In this document: one piece after another, positions 32,171 to 43,289 of the stretch
How the letters are laid out: every line of letters begins with the position of its first letter
Numbering within the stretch: the stretch's first letter is position 1
From: Diplolepis rosae
Taxonomy: Eukaryota > Arthropoda > Insecta > Hymenoptera > Diplolepididae
Length of the DNA stretch: 64,000 bases
Assembly: GCA_030998225.1 (NCBI GenBank)
Contig: JAPYXD010000724.1
Coordinates: 248,001-312,000 of the forward strand
Reading direction: 5' to 3'
Translations under genes and position numbers: made by a program
The notes under the pieces: model-generated
Seen by the model: the letters and a program-made list of their open reading frames with translations, nothing else
Told to the model about the DNA's origin: nothing
The model's database searches: none

Positions 32171-32681
32171 TTTGGTTCCTTAGGAGCAGCTCAGAATAAA
32201 CAAAACCTTTGAAATCCCACCAAACACTCAGCATAACCTTCTTTGGAAAAATATCAGCTTTGAATGTCAATTTTCCATGCTCATCTCGCTTGTTCCATGA
32301 TCATTTTCGCACGACGTTATCGTAAACAACCCAATTGTCATCGTCTGTTATGATTCGCTTTTAGAATGGATCGGTTTCGTTACGTTTCAGCAGTGAATCG
32401 CAAATGAAAATTTGTTTGGTGAGTTGAATTTCGTTCAATTTGTGAGAAACCCAAATATCGAGCTTATTAACGTAACCAAGTTGTTTTAGATATCTTTCAA
32501 CGCATGTATATGATATGTTAAGCTTCTCTGCGATCTCTGGTGTCGTAGTACGCCGGTTATTTTCTATCATTGCTTTTATTTTGACTTCGTCAACTTCAGT
32601 TGGGCGTCCAGAGCGTGGTGCCAGATTTTGGTGCGGGAAAGCTGGAAATTTTTCAGAAGTTGATTTGGGAGTACAAGACAA
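32165..32681 (-). pseudogene. Mariner transposase fragment
   Basis: On the minus strand, 32681-32361 encodes the DNA-binding half of a mariner transposase: SGRPTEVDEVKIKAMIENNR, then EIAEKLNISYTCVERYLKQL, then DIWVSHKLNE. After an in-frame TAA it continues to 32165 with IITDDDNWVVYDN (the first catalytic region; the usual GDE is DDD here), another in-frame stop, and KVMLSVWWDFKGFVY. The last catalytic aspartate is beyond the truncation against element C. The copy belongs to a different mariner lineage from the one at 27011. Confidence 0.82.
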
Positions 32682-32699
32682 AATCGATTAGTGCACGTG

Positions 32700-33500
32700 T
32701 GATTGCATGAAAGTTATAATTTGAACATTTATCTCGGAATTCGGTGAAGAAAACCATATATATATGCACTTCGAAGTACATGTATGAATACACCAAGCCC
32801 CTCACATATTTTTAAAATTTATTTGTTTATGTGTTCGCGAATGGAAAACTGTTCAGCTTTGCGAAATCGAAGCTTAAAAAAATGTCATTGTGACTGATTC
32901 GTTCAAGTGCAGGTGATCTGTTCATGTTTTCTCATGCTTTACGCTCTGTCCCTCTCTTAATTTTACTTCACGCACTTTTATATTATTTCTCTATACTCCT
33001 ACTTTCATAAGCGATCCAAAAAGCTAGTATTCACAACTGTCGCGTATTTATTTCTATTTATGCAAGTTACACATAAATATACATTGTGACGTGGTAAAAT
33101 TTATCCGTCACATTAAAGAGATTTAATTTCATAAACTCACCGATATGACAGGTGGGGTTATGTCCCTGGGGAAATAGTCGTGTGACGAAAAACCGCGCTT
33201 CGTCGACACCCGAGAGCACTCGAAAAACACTATCACGCACGGCACGAACTTACGCTTCCTGTCCCGTCTGTTACATGAGCGTTACGAAGACAGCAGCACA
33301 GGAGGACAGCAGCGTCGGAGATGAGGCACAACCGGCTACCGAGTCAACGTAAACACTGGCCGCCATGACGACTTGCGAGCATCGATACATCGATGCCTCG
33401 ATTATCGCCACCATCGATCGTCGGGAGAGCGACGCACGAGACGACCGGATGCCACCACGTGACCCGGGAGACGTACCCTGGGGCACATAGTCCCCGGGAC
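32700..33500. other. Non-coding DNA with a GC-rich island before an LTR
   Basis: 32700-33110 is AT-rich and unassigned. 33130-33500 is GC-rich and has open frames on both strands (33152-33352 plus, 33271-33486 minus) with no recognisable motif. It directly precedes an LTR and could be the 3' end of an LTR element's internal region, but no pol motif is visible. Confidence 0.35.
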
Positions 33501-33501
33501 T

Positions 33502-34458
33502 TGATATTTAGTATTTTAGACATTTTGTGATACTAAATTTACGTCGTAGGATGTAAATGGACACTAATCATAATAGTGCCAATCCATTACACGCGCCGTT
33601 CGTTGTAATTGAGAGAACCGCGTGTTCGTAGAAAATATTTGCCAAGGGCAACTACTATACTAGGGACGGGTTGTCTAGTCGTCTATTAGATGTATGACAT
33701 GTGACCTGCTTCCGGGTCCGCGATTGGGTCCCGCATGTAATTCGTGGGTCAGGTCGGGAATTTTTCAGCGTCGCGTCGGCCATCATCACTCTCGTCCTGC
33801 CACTCGTTGAGGCAGGTGCCAAATTGATTAAAGGAAAGAAATAAATATTTGAGAATACCGACTAACGAAAGATGGAAGGAGAATTTATTCTGCGATTCGT
33901 CCCGGAATTAGGAGACGTAGTACAGGTAGCGTAAGTTTGGTTCTAATTAAATTCTTTTGGCAAGTGGGCCGGAATTACCGGATAACCTAGAACGAACATT
34001 GACGCTTTATGGCGTCTGTCACACACGCCGAGGCCACTTCGCCCCTCTCTTGTGCTCGTGAGTGTTTCTTTCTTCTCTCTCGTAATTGTAGACGTAGAGC
34101 TTAACTTTCCATTTAATGGTAAATAAATTCTAGTTCTCGTGGGTGACGAAGCGCGTCAGTAGATTAAATCCGCCATATTGTCGTGTGGCTCGGAAATATT
34201 CCGAGACTTCTGTCATTTTATTTATGCACACTAATTTTGATACAAGTGTTTTAGGCTTTTCTTAGTTTCCGCTTTATTTTGTATAAAGTCAATGTTGAAG
34301 CTAATAAATCGTGTTCAGCCTCTTATTATGTTAATTTTATTCTGGTGTTATACTTATTTACCCGGTAAGCTATTGTGACCTTATCTTGACTCTGCCTTGT
34401 TTTCAGTTTCGAGTCTCATCGTTATTTTGAAATAAATTTCGTCACCAACCAGGTTGAC
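33502..34458 (+). mobile_element. LTR of the Gypsy element 2 family, with adjoining PBS
   Basis: The first 170 bases match 14262-14430 (for example TTACACGCGCCGTTCG against CTACACGCGCTGTTCG). The element ends exactly before TGGCGCCCAACA (34459-34470), the same primer-binding site as at 14489. Two copies of the same LTR-PBS join, 20 kb apart and in the same orientation, confirm the LTR end. The LTR is about 957 bases; the copy at 14262 is internally shortened. Downstream, only about 200 bases of leader-like sequence remain before unrelated sequence. The 5' boundary is uncertain. Confidence 0.65.
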
Positions 34459-34689
34459 TGGCGCCCAACAAGTCCTTAAGTGAATATTTTATTTTTCAGG
34501 TAAATTTTATATCAATAAAATTAGTTGGGCCAGCTCGTTTAAAGAGTTGCCAGGTCGCGGGTAAAACCTGTATCTCAGCATACAAGGTGTTTTAATATCT
34601 AGAAACGTGGAAAAAACTAGAAATACGCATCTGACGAAAAATTATCCATATTAAAAAATGTTATTTTCGAGAAGAAAAGCAACTCCGTA
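34459..34689 (+). other. PBS and leader remnant after the LTR
   Basis: TGGCGCCCAACA (34459-34470) is a tRNA-Lys-type primer-binding site. The rest is non-coding. Confidence 0.5.
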
Positions 34690-34965
34690 GAAGCAGATGG
34701 GGACCGGTAAATTGTCCGGCTCTCAGGAACGCCATCCTAGCAGTAGTGGACATCGCCACTCAAGCAGGAAGGAAAATTAGTAGGCGAAAGGGATTCTGCA
34801 CGTTAATCAACATGGACATACAAAATGCATTCGATTCCGCGAAATGCAAGAACTGCATTGAGTCGATGATGCCTAAGAATATTTCAAACTACCTATTGTG
34901 AATAATAGATAACTATCCAAGCGACAGATGAGTCATTCACGAGGGCGTCACATGGTCCACGAAAA
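34690..34965 (+). pseudogene. R1-like reverse transcriptase fossil
   Basis: A short RT segment clearly homologous to 7150-7370 of the R1-like element. It reads NAILAVVDIATQAGRK, RRKGFCTLINMDIQNAFDSA (catalytic block A, aspartate present), then CIESMMPKNISNYLL with in-frame stops (near 34901 and 34930) and VIHEGV. About 90 residues survive. The sequence is diverged from the full element, so it comes from an older or different lineage. Confidence 0.8.
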
Positions 34966-35171
34966 ATTTGAAAGCTACAACTCAAAAATTCATAATGCCA
35001 TTTTTAAACTTTATTCAAAAATGTAAGATGCAGAATTGCCGTGCCTGGGATATTTATTATCTTTTGTCTGTTTATCTAAAATGTTGATTTTAATTGAGAG
35101 TGCTGATCTATCAAATGAATTATAATATTGTAAGTTCTAGAGCAATTTCTTTTATTGGACAAATTTTCCAT

Positions 35172-35252
35172 GAAAAAGGAACCCTTCCACTCCGCTGGGT
35201 ATCGAGCCCAAGACCTTTCGATTACCGGTCGAATGCTCTATCATCTGAGCTA
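35172..35252 (-). repeat. tRNA-derived sequence (tRNA-Thr-like, probably SINE head or pseudogene)
   Basis: On the minus strand a cloverleaf can be drawn: TAGCTC...GAGC D arm, 5-bp anticodon stem TTCGA/TCGAA with loop CCGGTAA, 5-bp variable region, and T arm TTGGG/CCCAG with loop CTCGATA. Only five of seven acceptor pairs form. Base 33 is C instead of T and the anticodon would be GGT, which eukaryotic tRNA-Thr genes do not normally use. A second, more decayed copy of the same family lies at 47795-47862. These points favour a tRNA-derived SINE over a working tRNA. Confidence 0.6.
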
Positions 35253-35689
35253 CGAAGGTTCCACACAAGTTTTCTCACAGAATCTATATACGCCTCATGC
35301 GGCTACGGATACACCTTGAACTATATACTAATTTTTCCAAATTATTTCAGTTGATTATGTCGATTATGAGAAGAGTGTATCACTCACCGTGAAAACGGAA
35401 CTCTACTATATCGACCTTATCAACCAGTGATTTAGAATTAATTTCACGTCATTTAAGGCTAGATGGAATTTTTCGATGTAAATTGAATTGATAATTGCAT
35501 TGATAAAAAAAATCAAAAAATTCTCGAATGATGCACAATTCATTTTTTTTCGGTAGGCTAGGTTAGGTAAGCCAGATTCTAGCAAAAAACCTAATAACAG
35601 TCGGAAAATAAATTATTCATTCGCAGTCGTATAGAAGGATTCTCTGTTCTTGATGCAATGTAAAAAAAATATTATTTGCCATTGACCTG
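35253..35689. other. Unassigned DNA
   Basis: No gene visible. It contains a short GGCTAGGTTAGGTAAGCC-type stretch near 35556. Confidence 0.3.
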
Positions 35690-35995
35690 TAAGATCTTGC
35701 AGGAGGATAAGGACCCAAAGCAACGAAGAAAGCTGCGTGTGACCTGGAAGGCGCAGCCTGGAATTGCGAAACTTGATTGACCGTCAGAATCTTCTGACGC
35801 AAACGCCATTGAGAATGTGTGGGCCTATATTAAGCAAAAGCTTCGAGCAATAAATTGCACACTTTGAAGCAGTTGTGTTGACAAATTCGTAGCAGTTGGA
35901 GAGATATTCCCCACAAATATCCAGTCAACTCAGCCGAAAATTCCTCAGAGGTGCCAAGCATTTATTGGTGCTGCCGGTGACTGAGCGTTTTATTG
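35690..35995 (+). pseudogene. Tc1-type transposase C-terminal fragment
   Basis: Frame 2 reads ILQEDKDPKQRRK (second catalytic aspartate region of the DDE/D triad) and then SSDANAIENVWAYIKQKLR (catalytic glutamate in IENVW). It closes with PQRCQAFIGAAGD. An in-frame TGA occurs where tryptophan is expected before PSESSD, and others follow. The N-terminal DNA-binding half is absent. No TIRs are seen, so only a tail remains. Confidence 0.8.
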
Positions 35996-36799
35996 AAACG
36001 TTTGCATCTTCCTTCAGATTAAGGACATTACATTCATATATTTGAAGTAATATTAAAATGAATTTTCCCTATAATCAATCCTTTTTAGGGTTGGAAGATG
36101 ATTCCAATTTTATTATTTCATAACGTGACATATTCGAAAACATGTCTATTATTTTAATGAACCAAAAATAAAAATAAATAGATTATTCTGCGTAAGCAGA
36201 ACTTTACCAATCACGTGACTCGGCTTTCAGCATCAGCTGCTTAAGTGGCAGCGTGATTGTTATTTCGCTTTTTCAGAAAATAAATTAATAAAATAATTTT
36301 TATCGTCATTTTATACTGCAGATTAATGTAAAAGCATTATTCAAATTGTAAATAATATTTCATGCATAACATTTTCAAGTGAGGAAACTTGATGGAACAA
36401 TGAAAAACTTGAGATGTGTCATGTATTTCCTGAAACAATGTTAAATTAATAAATAAATGAATAATGCAGTAAGAATATTTACCGTAAGAAATAAAGGCAC
36501 ATAAAACAAAAACAGAAGTTTTTAAAATTAAAAATCATACTTGCAAAGTTCATTTAGATTAATTTCAAAATGCAGTGATTTGAGTTGGATTATCAAAATA
36601 AAAGATTTTTTTTATTTATGGAAAAATGAACACAAAGCTATCACTTGTCATGTGAACCAAGACAGAGAATCGCGTCCAGCTATAGGCTTCGTGATAAATT
36701 TAAAAACAGCTGTTACTTTGATTACAGCGAGGAACTTTGTATATGGGACATTGTTTTGCAAATCGTAAAGATTTGCAAAACAATGAGTTCAGAATTTAG
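35996..36799. other. Unassigned AT-rich DNA with a perfect 16-bp hairpin
   Basis: No coding support. At 36749-36785, CATTGTTTTGCAAATC and its exact complement are separated by the 5-base loop GTAAA. Confidence 0.4.
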
Positions 36800-39305
36800 A
36801 TTTGCATGAAAATTTTTGTATAGCTTCTTTTTAATAAATTAACCAACACGTATTTCGGAATTTTCAAAAAAAATTTTTTTTTTCGAGAGATATTAATTTA
36901 AACTTTTGATTAAATTGGGTAAAATGCTAAATTCTCTTGTGCTTGAAATTCATTATCTCCGGTTGAAATAATCAAATCGATTTCGGGTTTGTTTTATTTT
37001 TTAGCATATTACGTTAGGGTTGCAGATAAATATTTTTATAATTTTTATTTTGTTAACTAACTACTGTTACGTACGACTCAAAAAAAAATAATTAAAAGAA
37101 AAATTAATTATATTTGATTTGCGTACGTGGAAGCTACACAAACCGCAACACACGAATGTGTCTTTTTAATTTTTCTATGTGGTTCCGCGATATTTCTACC
37201 CTCGGCTGAGGGTGCCTTATCTCCACCAATTTTTCTTAATGCTATGGTGATAGGAAATAAATTTATAGACGAAAGTTTGTTAAAAAGATTCCCAATTGTA
37301 TATGGCAGTTTTATTGGATTTGAAATTAATTATTACAAAAATTATGAATGATACTGATAATGATATCACCTTATTTGATACTTAATCCTACCTGTCGAGA
37401 AGGATGACGACTGGGCCTTAGATTCCTTTCAGGATGGTGACTCTAAGAAAAGTCGCTCAAGTTTTTTTTCTTTTTTGCCGCACACACACATGCACGTTAT
37501 CTCTATCACCTTTTTACACCCTAGTTTTGGGAAAAGAATAAAGTGGATGGTTTTCAACCAGAGAACAAACAGTACCTTTAAATTGTTTGTTCTCTCCACT
37601 CTTGCTTTCTTCGCAAACCCTAGTGCTGGTTTTTAAAAAAAAAGGAAAATCTCCCCGTCGTTTTAAGATTCGAAGGAATGAAGTTCTCTTTTTGTGTTCG
37701 ATCCCAAGCTGCCAACGCACTATTAGTTTACTCTACTAACCGACCACCGGCGTGCCCTAACGCTAGGGCGCGAATCGTAGTGGTGAGAAAAAATATTTTT
37801 CTAAAAAATATAATGTTTTCCCTGCGTGGCAACCCCCGAAAGGCTTCCGTCGGAGAGAAGATTGAATATTATTCACGTCTGCCCACTGTGTACTCACAAG
37901 ACTTCGTTCGATTTACTGAACCTGTTCCGAACCGCGGACGGGCAAAAGCAAAGACCGTGCTTTACTCCTTTAAACTTCTTGATCGAGTCAAGAAGCTTGT
38001 AAGACTGCGTTTTCTGATTTGAAATTGATTCTTTATTATACACTTGTATCGATGTCACTTGGAGAAGGGAATTTTGATGACTTAGGATTTTATGTGGAAC
38101 GTGCTGACCAGAAATTTGGAAATAATGATGTCTAAATACTTGGTAGCCTTAATTACTTTCATGTTTATTTCCAAACTGAGAAATTTTTCCTCTTTCTGCT
38201 ACGTAATCGTTTTCTTTTCTTTTCGATCCGTAGAATTACTGAATAAGAGGTCGATGTTAATTTTAACCCTTTAGGTTTTTTAGTTTTGATTCTGAACCCT
38301 CCTTCTTCTTTTTACGTATTTCTCATATTAAGAAGATAGTGGTTCAGATCTCCTAACATTTTACTCACTGGCAATGACAAGACGTGGCTATCCAAGTTTC
38401 AAATAATCCATATCCATTATCTATGTATTGTACTTCTGTTAGGTATGGATAGGTATGATAGGAAATGTTCTGAAGGCATGACATCGATACCAGTAGTTGC
38501 GAAATTTAATGTTTGTTATATAAAATATGTAAACACGTATATGGTCTGTGAGTACACGTGTGACGAGTCCAAGCTTTTTATGAAATCGGCGGCAGTTGTT
38601 ACGTGCGTGTATGTTTTTGTTCATCCATCTCACTCCTCATCCTTCATCCTATTATATTACATTCTGTTTCTAATCAAATTTGGGCATCGTGATGTGAGGT
38701 ACATTTCTTAATTTTCCCGTATTTTATAGATTTATAATTAGGTGTCAGGTAATATATATACATACATATGCACACACATACACACATATATATATATATA
38801 TATATAATAAAAAAAAAGGAAGAAAGGAATTCCTTAAAGTTTTTATATTATTCCCCTTCGGTCTTGTGAACTGACCTCCTTTTCATTACATTTTGTGCTG
38901 AGCCTATAACATACTCAGGTTACGAGCACCAAGAATAAAAATTCGTCGCGTTCACCTGTAGTAGCTAATTTCGATGGAAATAGTTTAATGACCCCTGTTA
39001 ATTGTCCTGATTGAGAAAGAAGTTATTTTATTTTTATTTTTGGTCGCTCGTAACAACTACAGATATTAGTAGTTTAATTGTTCAAACAATTTTCGCATGT
39101 TTGCCCCCTCAGTGAAAAAATTTGGAAAAAATACTATCTTATGCGCTATATTTAATAAAAGTTGAGACTCAATCAGATCGGAAGCTATTAAATATTTTTG
39201 AACGTGTGACGTGTTTAATCTTGTCCGAGTCGAGCCACAACTAGCATTCTTCGAGACATTTACGATTTTAGTCGTTGAATTTTCGAAGATGCAAAGTGTG
39301 ATCAA
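36800..39305. repeat. Interspersed repeat copy, split by a solo LTR
   Basis: 36800-37064 joined to 39056 to about 39305 forms one repeat of about 515 bases. An inverted second copy lies at about 43290-43820. The match is good throughout, for example CATCTTATGCGCTATATT-type and GAGCCACAACTAGC segments. Class unknown; no coding capacity. Confidence 0.65.
37065..39055. mobile_element. ~2-kb solo LTR with 5-bp target duplication
   Basis: The insert starts TGTTACG and ends CGTAACA, a perfect 7-bp inverted repeat with canonical TG...CA ends. It is flanked by ACTAC on both sides (37060-37064; 39056-39060). The empty site is preserved in the inverted repeat copy near 43550, which reads straight through a single ACTAC. 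This proves insertion and the exact boundaries. No internal retroviral genes exist, so it is a solo LTR from recombination between two LTRs (Gypsy or BEL/Pao class). At 1991 bases it is long for an insect LTR. It contains a (CA/TA)n tract near 38755-38806. Open frames inside, including 114 codons at 37678-38022, show no known motif. Confidence 0.82.
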
Positions 39306-39329
39306 ATTGGAGGTACTTTTTCCAGTAGG

Positions 39330-40010
39330 GTTTTATTGACATGTCACGCGTGACTACTGTCAAACTAAATACACAATTTTATTCATTTTTTATTGACATT
39401 TCATCATAGAAATACTGACGCCTCAACAACATTTACAAATCATACAATTATATTACGAAAATGGACGCTCTGTGAAAAGTGATTATCGCGCGCTCAGGCC
39501 AGTTTATGGTGTACATAATCGTCCTACCGAACGCACTATTCGGCATACCATCAGCGAACTCGAGAATAATTTAACATTACTGTAGAGAATAATGCGGTTG
39601 TAAATGAGAGTTTTACCGAAGACCCGGAAGAATCGATTCGGCGCCGATCTCAACAACTTGGCCTATTTTATGGCACTATTTGGGCGATTTTTTATGCCGG
39701 ACATTGAAGCCCGTAATCTCCACGACATTTGGTTCCAACAAGACGGCGCGACATGTCACACAACCCGTGAAACAATGAATTTACTGCGTAGTCGTTTCGG
39801 TGAGCAATTTATCTCTCGTCTCGGACCGGTGGATTGGCCTCCAAAATCGTGTGATATCACACCTTTCGACTTTTATTTGTGTGGGTATGTAAAGTCTAAA
39901 TGTTTTGTGGATAAACCAGCTACTATTGAGGCATTGGAAGCCAACATTACTGAAGTTATTAGCGAGTTTAGCTTCGCTGTCGCCTTTTTGTCCGTGATTG
40001 GTATCATACA
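39330..40010 (+). pseudogene. Mariner-like transposase, internally deleted
   Basis: N-terminal part at about 39420-39600: TPQQHLQIIQLYYENGRSVK, then NRPTERTIRHTISELE, with a stop, then EESIRRRSQQLG. The sequence then jumps to the C-terminal half: FMPDIEARNLHDIWFQQDGA (second catalytic aspartate region), TCHTTRETMNLL, then VDWPPKSCDITPFDFYLCGY and KPATIEALEANITEVI. The region with the first catalytic aspartate is gone. It resembles the widespread insect mariner-like lineage with a QQDGAT motif. Upstream 39305-39420 probably contains the 5' TIR. Confidence 0.8.
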
Positions 40011-40086
40011 ATGTTATTTAAACGTCCCTTTTACTGTCAAAGCCATTTTGAATCATATTTCTAACTTTTTTTCTTCTTTTATATAA

Positions 40087-40489
40087 TCTTTGCTTGCTAC
40101 GAATTGTAATGAAATGCTATTGAGAGCCTTAGTTGCCCATTCAAATTATTTTTTTGGCGTTTGGATTGGATTGGTTGTTCTTTTGAGACTGGCTCCAGCT
40201 GCCAACCCTTTTAATGTCCCACCCAAGCCATCGCACGCCCCGGTCCTGCATTGGTTTATTCGAAAACCGAACAGAGGGCCTTAGAACAGGCCACCGGGCG
40301 CGCTCTAGGGTTGCGGATAGAGGGGCCCTGTACTGAGGGTTACTGCCGAATACGGAAAAATAGACATATTTCGGGAATTTCTTTTTGCGCAATAAAAGAG
40401 ATTAATTGAAATTCTGTAAAATGCGATTTTTAATACTAGTAATGAAGTACAGAAAATATTTTTTTCAAGTTCGTTCATGATAAATGGCC
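40087..40489. other. Non-coding, partly GC-rich remnant
   Basis: GC-rich 40185-40330 could be an untranslated region of a retroelement, given the R1-like ORF1 fragment just downstream, but no diagnostic motif is seen. Confidence 0.3.
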
Positions 40490-41100
40490 GCTGAGGGCTG
40501 CCAAGAAGCCGGCGGAGAAGAGGCCTAGGACATCTAGGATTGGTGGTGGTATCCGTGAAACCAGGACGAAAAGTCTCCTGGTCGAGGTGAAATGCGCAGC
40601 AAAAATAGAGGGAGACTTGACTCTGCTTTCCGTGGCGTAGTCGGTGAGTCTGGATCAGTCCGCCATCTCGTCCCAACGGTCGAGGTGGAGATATTGGACG
40701 TCGATTCCACCGTAAAGGAAAAAGAAGTGGCAGAAGCAATCCGGAGTTACCTACGGGAGGAACCGTCTTCGGAGGTAAAGGTATCTCTGACGAGGAAGCC
40801 CTTCAGAGGCACTCGGAAGGCCTTCGTCAGACTTGAGGAAGCGCGTGCTCTGACTTTACTCAAGGCGACTCACATCAAGATTGGGTGGGTCTCCTGTAGA
40901 GTCCGCAAGAAAACGGAGATTAGTAGGTGTTACCGCTGCCTGCGCTTTGGACACATGGCGGCGGACTGCCGGGGGCCGGATCGCAGCAGATCTTGCTGGA
41001 GGTGAGGCGAGGAGGGACACGCGGCGGCGTCCTGCTCTAGGCAACCGCGTTGCTATCTCTGCACCGCACGAGACGAAGCGAGACGAGGTTTTTGCTGGAT
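40490..41100 (+). pseudogene. R1-like ORF1 fragment (zinc knuckles), with stop
   Basis: Frame 2 (from about 40592) reads VEVEILDVDSTVKEKEVAEA, KVSLTRKPFRGTRKAFVRLE and LLKATHIKIGWVSCRVRKK, then the first zinc knuckle CYRCLRFGHMAADC. The second would be CWR-stop-GEEGHAAASC: a TGA replaces the second cysteine codon at about 41004. A third CYLC-type finger follows. The architecture matches ORF1 of the full element at 4244-5573 but the sequence is clearly different, so this is a second R1-clade family. ORF2 is absent. Confidence 0.78.
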
Positions 41101-41391
41101 AGGCGGTCATTAGAAACAAATTTAAAATAGAATGCAATCATACAATAACTGCAAAAAAAAATGAAAATGAATTTTTTTTTACATTAAACAAATACCAAAG
41201 AAAATTTATTCTTAGATAACAATATTAATATTGATCAACAGTAACTTTAACATCACACATCCAGTAATACTAATCTTATTACAATAATTATTATTAATTT
41301 TATGAATATAATTATTTATAAAAAATAAACCGTGTACATAAATTTTTTGTTTTTCTCTTTAAGAGTTACTCTTTCATGCAATTGCATACAG
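41101..41391. other. Unassigned AT-rich DNA
   Basis: Nothing recognisable. Confidence 0.3.
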
Positions 41392-42330
41392 TCACATTAA
41401 ATTAAAGCAAACAAACGATCTATACGATGAATTTAGCGGCACTACTGAGCCGCAAAAAACAAAAGAAGGCCACAAAAGTCGATTTCTGGAATGCAATGCG
41501 GCCGTGAGAACCGTACTCTCGGCTAGGAGATCAAGAAAAAAAATTCTTTCCAATTCTTCTATCAGTTGTGTTGCACCAGGATAATCAGAGCACGTCCCAA
41601 AATAACAATCGGTCGTTGCTTCAGCACAAATTATACGATTCAAACAGGCATGATAACTTTTTATTGAATCTGGAAAATCAAATTTACTTTTTACATAAAC
41701 AAAATCTTTTTTTCCGGGCAACATACGACTATTCTCATTAAGTTCGTAAAAGCTGACAATCAAATCAATTACTTCTTTTTCTAAAGATGGATACTTCTTG
41801 AAACCAGGAACAGCTAAGACTCCTAAATTCGTAGCAGTTTTCTTTGAAACTGTTATCATGTGAAACGTAGCGGAAGGAAAATGATGCGTAATTTTTCGAA
41901 AAGACCAGTCTTTTGAAAATTATCAAAAATTTGTATTTGTTTTGCATGATCTTTAGTTGTGTTGAACTCGTCTTTCAAGACTTGTATAATACTATTCCCA
42001 TCTTCTTCCACAACGCTAGGATCACTTACATCAAAAGAAGTATGAAAGATGTTTTCTGAAAGTGCTTTAGATATGTTTTCAATTTTTGCAACCGAATAGA
42101 GCTTGTGAGAAACTTCATCCTTGTTAGTAGGCGATGCACCGATTAATCGCAAACCCTTATTAATTGAATCGATTGCTCCAGACGTGATTTTTTATCTCTT
42201 TCAAACCACACAGGATCATCTCCGACATTATGCATATCCTTAAAATCTTTTTTAATAATTTTATCATTTGGAGCGTTAAACTCCGCAACTTTTTCATGAT
42301 AAAAAAATATTTCTATTTTACTAAGGAAAA
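41392..42330 (-). pseudogene. Repetitive transposon-type ORF of unidentified class, fragmented
   Basis: Reading down the minus strand from about 42330: EKVAEFNAPNDKIIK, DMHNVGDDPVWFERDKK, then KALSENIFHTSFDVSDPSVV and a segment ending FLPLRFT (stop at 41856). A second frame starts MITVSKKTATNLGVLAVPGF and contains NENSRMLPGKKDFVYVK and DCYFGTCSDYPG, ending at 41392. The SRMLPGKKD and C...C...PG motifs recall a high-copy protein family in arthropod and cnidarian genomes that I remember only as uncharacterised. A deletion between KKDFVYVK and the cysteine-rich part is likely. I infer a degraded transposon gene and do not assign a function. Confidence 0.5.
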
Positions 42331-42654
42331 CGGAACTGAATTTAAAATTACTTTATCCAAATAAATGCATTCAAATGTAAACAAATCTATAACATTCGAT
42401 TAAAATTTTCGAATAAAAAAAATCGTATTTTTTCCAGCAGCAAGTTTCTTTTCGGCATTCAAAGAACATTAAAACTAATAAGAGTTTTGACTATTTCTTA
42501 CTTTTAAACATTAAATATTAGTTTTTATTATAATTTCGACTCCAGAGTAACAGATGATTTTATTTTTATATTCTTAATAAAAATACGCATTTGGTTATAC
42601 GTATAATCTTTCCGGGAAAAAAGTAAAATGCATAATTTGACTATGAAGCAATAG
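42331..42654. other. Unassigned AT-rich DNA
   Basis: No feature supported. Confidence 0.3.
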
Positions 42655-42716
42655 TATATTACGTGCCTAGGCGCACAATGAGGGTTATTGCGTGAATTGG
42701 CACGTATTCTATTTTA
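42655..42716. repeat. Minimal copy of the AATAGTATATTAC foldback family
   Basis: AATAGTATATTACGTGCCTA...GGCACGTATTCTATTTT: the two ends of the longer element at 44698-44957 with its centre missing. Confidence 0.55.
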
Positions 42717-43090
42717 TGTGACTTCGGTGCGGATACGAGTTTTTATGCGTACACTCGAATCTAATCTAGTATTGTAGTTGTTTGTGGCGCTAGTCATTAT
42801 ACTTGATATTTCGCGACCTGTCCCAGACATTTTGATTTTATCGATCTTGTGTAGTAGTAGCTTCTTGTAATAGAGCATGCGCAGTTAAAATGTACAAAGC
42901 TTTGTCAGTAGGGTGTTAACGTGTACGAAGAGGAAGAAGAATAAGAAGAAGATTCTGCTCCGCTGTAAGACTATATGCGCATGCGCAGTTCAATTTTCGC
43001 ATTATATTCCTCTGTAACGGAATACACAACATTCCGTTACTCTCAGCTGTAACGGAAAAACGACTTTCCGCGCCGGAGGCACATAAAATA
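42711..43090. mobile_element. ~380-bp MITE, copy 1
   Basis: The ends ATTTTATGTGACTTCGGTGC and its complement (GAGGCACATAAAAT) form imperfect 22-bp TIRs. A second copy at about 46656-47008 matches along the whole length, including a GAAGAAGAATAAGAAGAAG-type purine tract and two TCTGTAACGGAAT/CTGTAACGGAAAAACGA boxes. It abuts or overlaps the foldback at 42655. Confidence 0.6.
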
Positions 43091-43289
43091 ATAAACGTAC
43101 ATTCAGCAGTAGTCAAAGTTATGAAATAAGTACTCTTTTTCTTATACATCTTCGAAAAATTTGCTGTATTATGCTAAATTACTCCGAATACATGTACTTA
43201 ATATTATATTGTTCAATATCTTAATTTATTTGTTTTAATGATTATTTTCAAATATCTTTGTACCTTATATGTCTCTATTTAAACGACCA

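Noticed and set aside
33152..33486. Overlapping open frames on both strands in a GC-rich island
   Set aside because: High G+C lowers stop frequency on both strands; no motif, start context or splice signals.
35172..35252. Functional tRNA-Thr
   Set aside because: C at position 33, poor acceptor pairing and a GGT anticodon not normally used in eukaryotes.
37678..38022. 114-codon open frame inside the solo LTR
   Set aside because: It has no recognisable motif and lies in an LTR defined by exact ends and target duplications; most likely chance.
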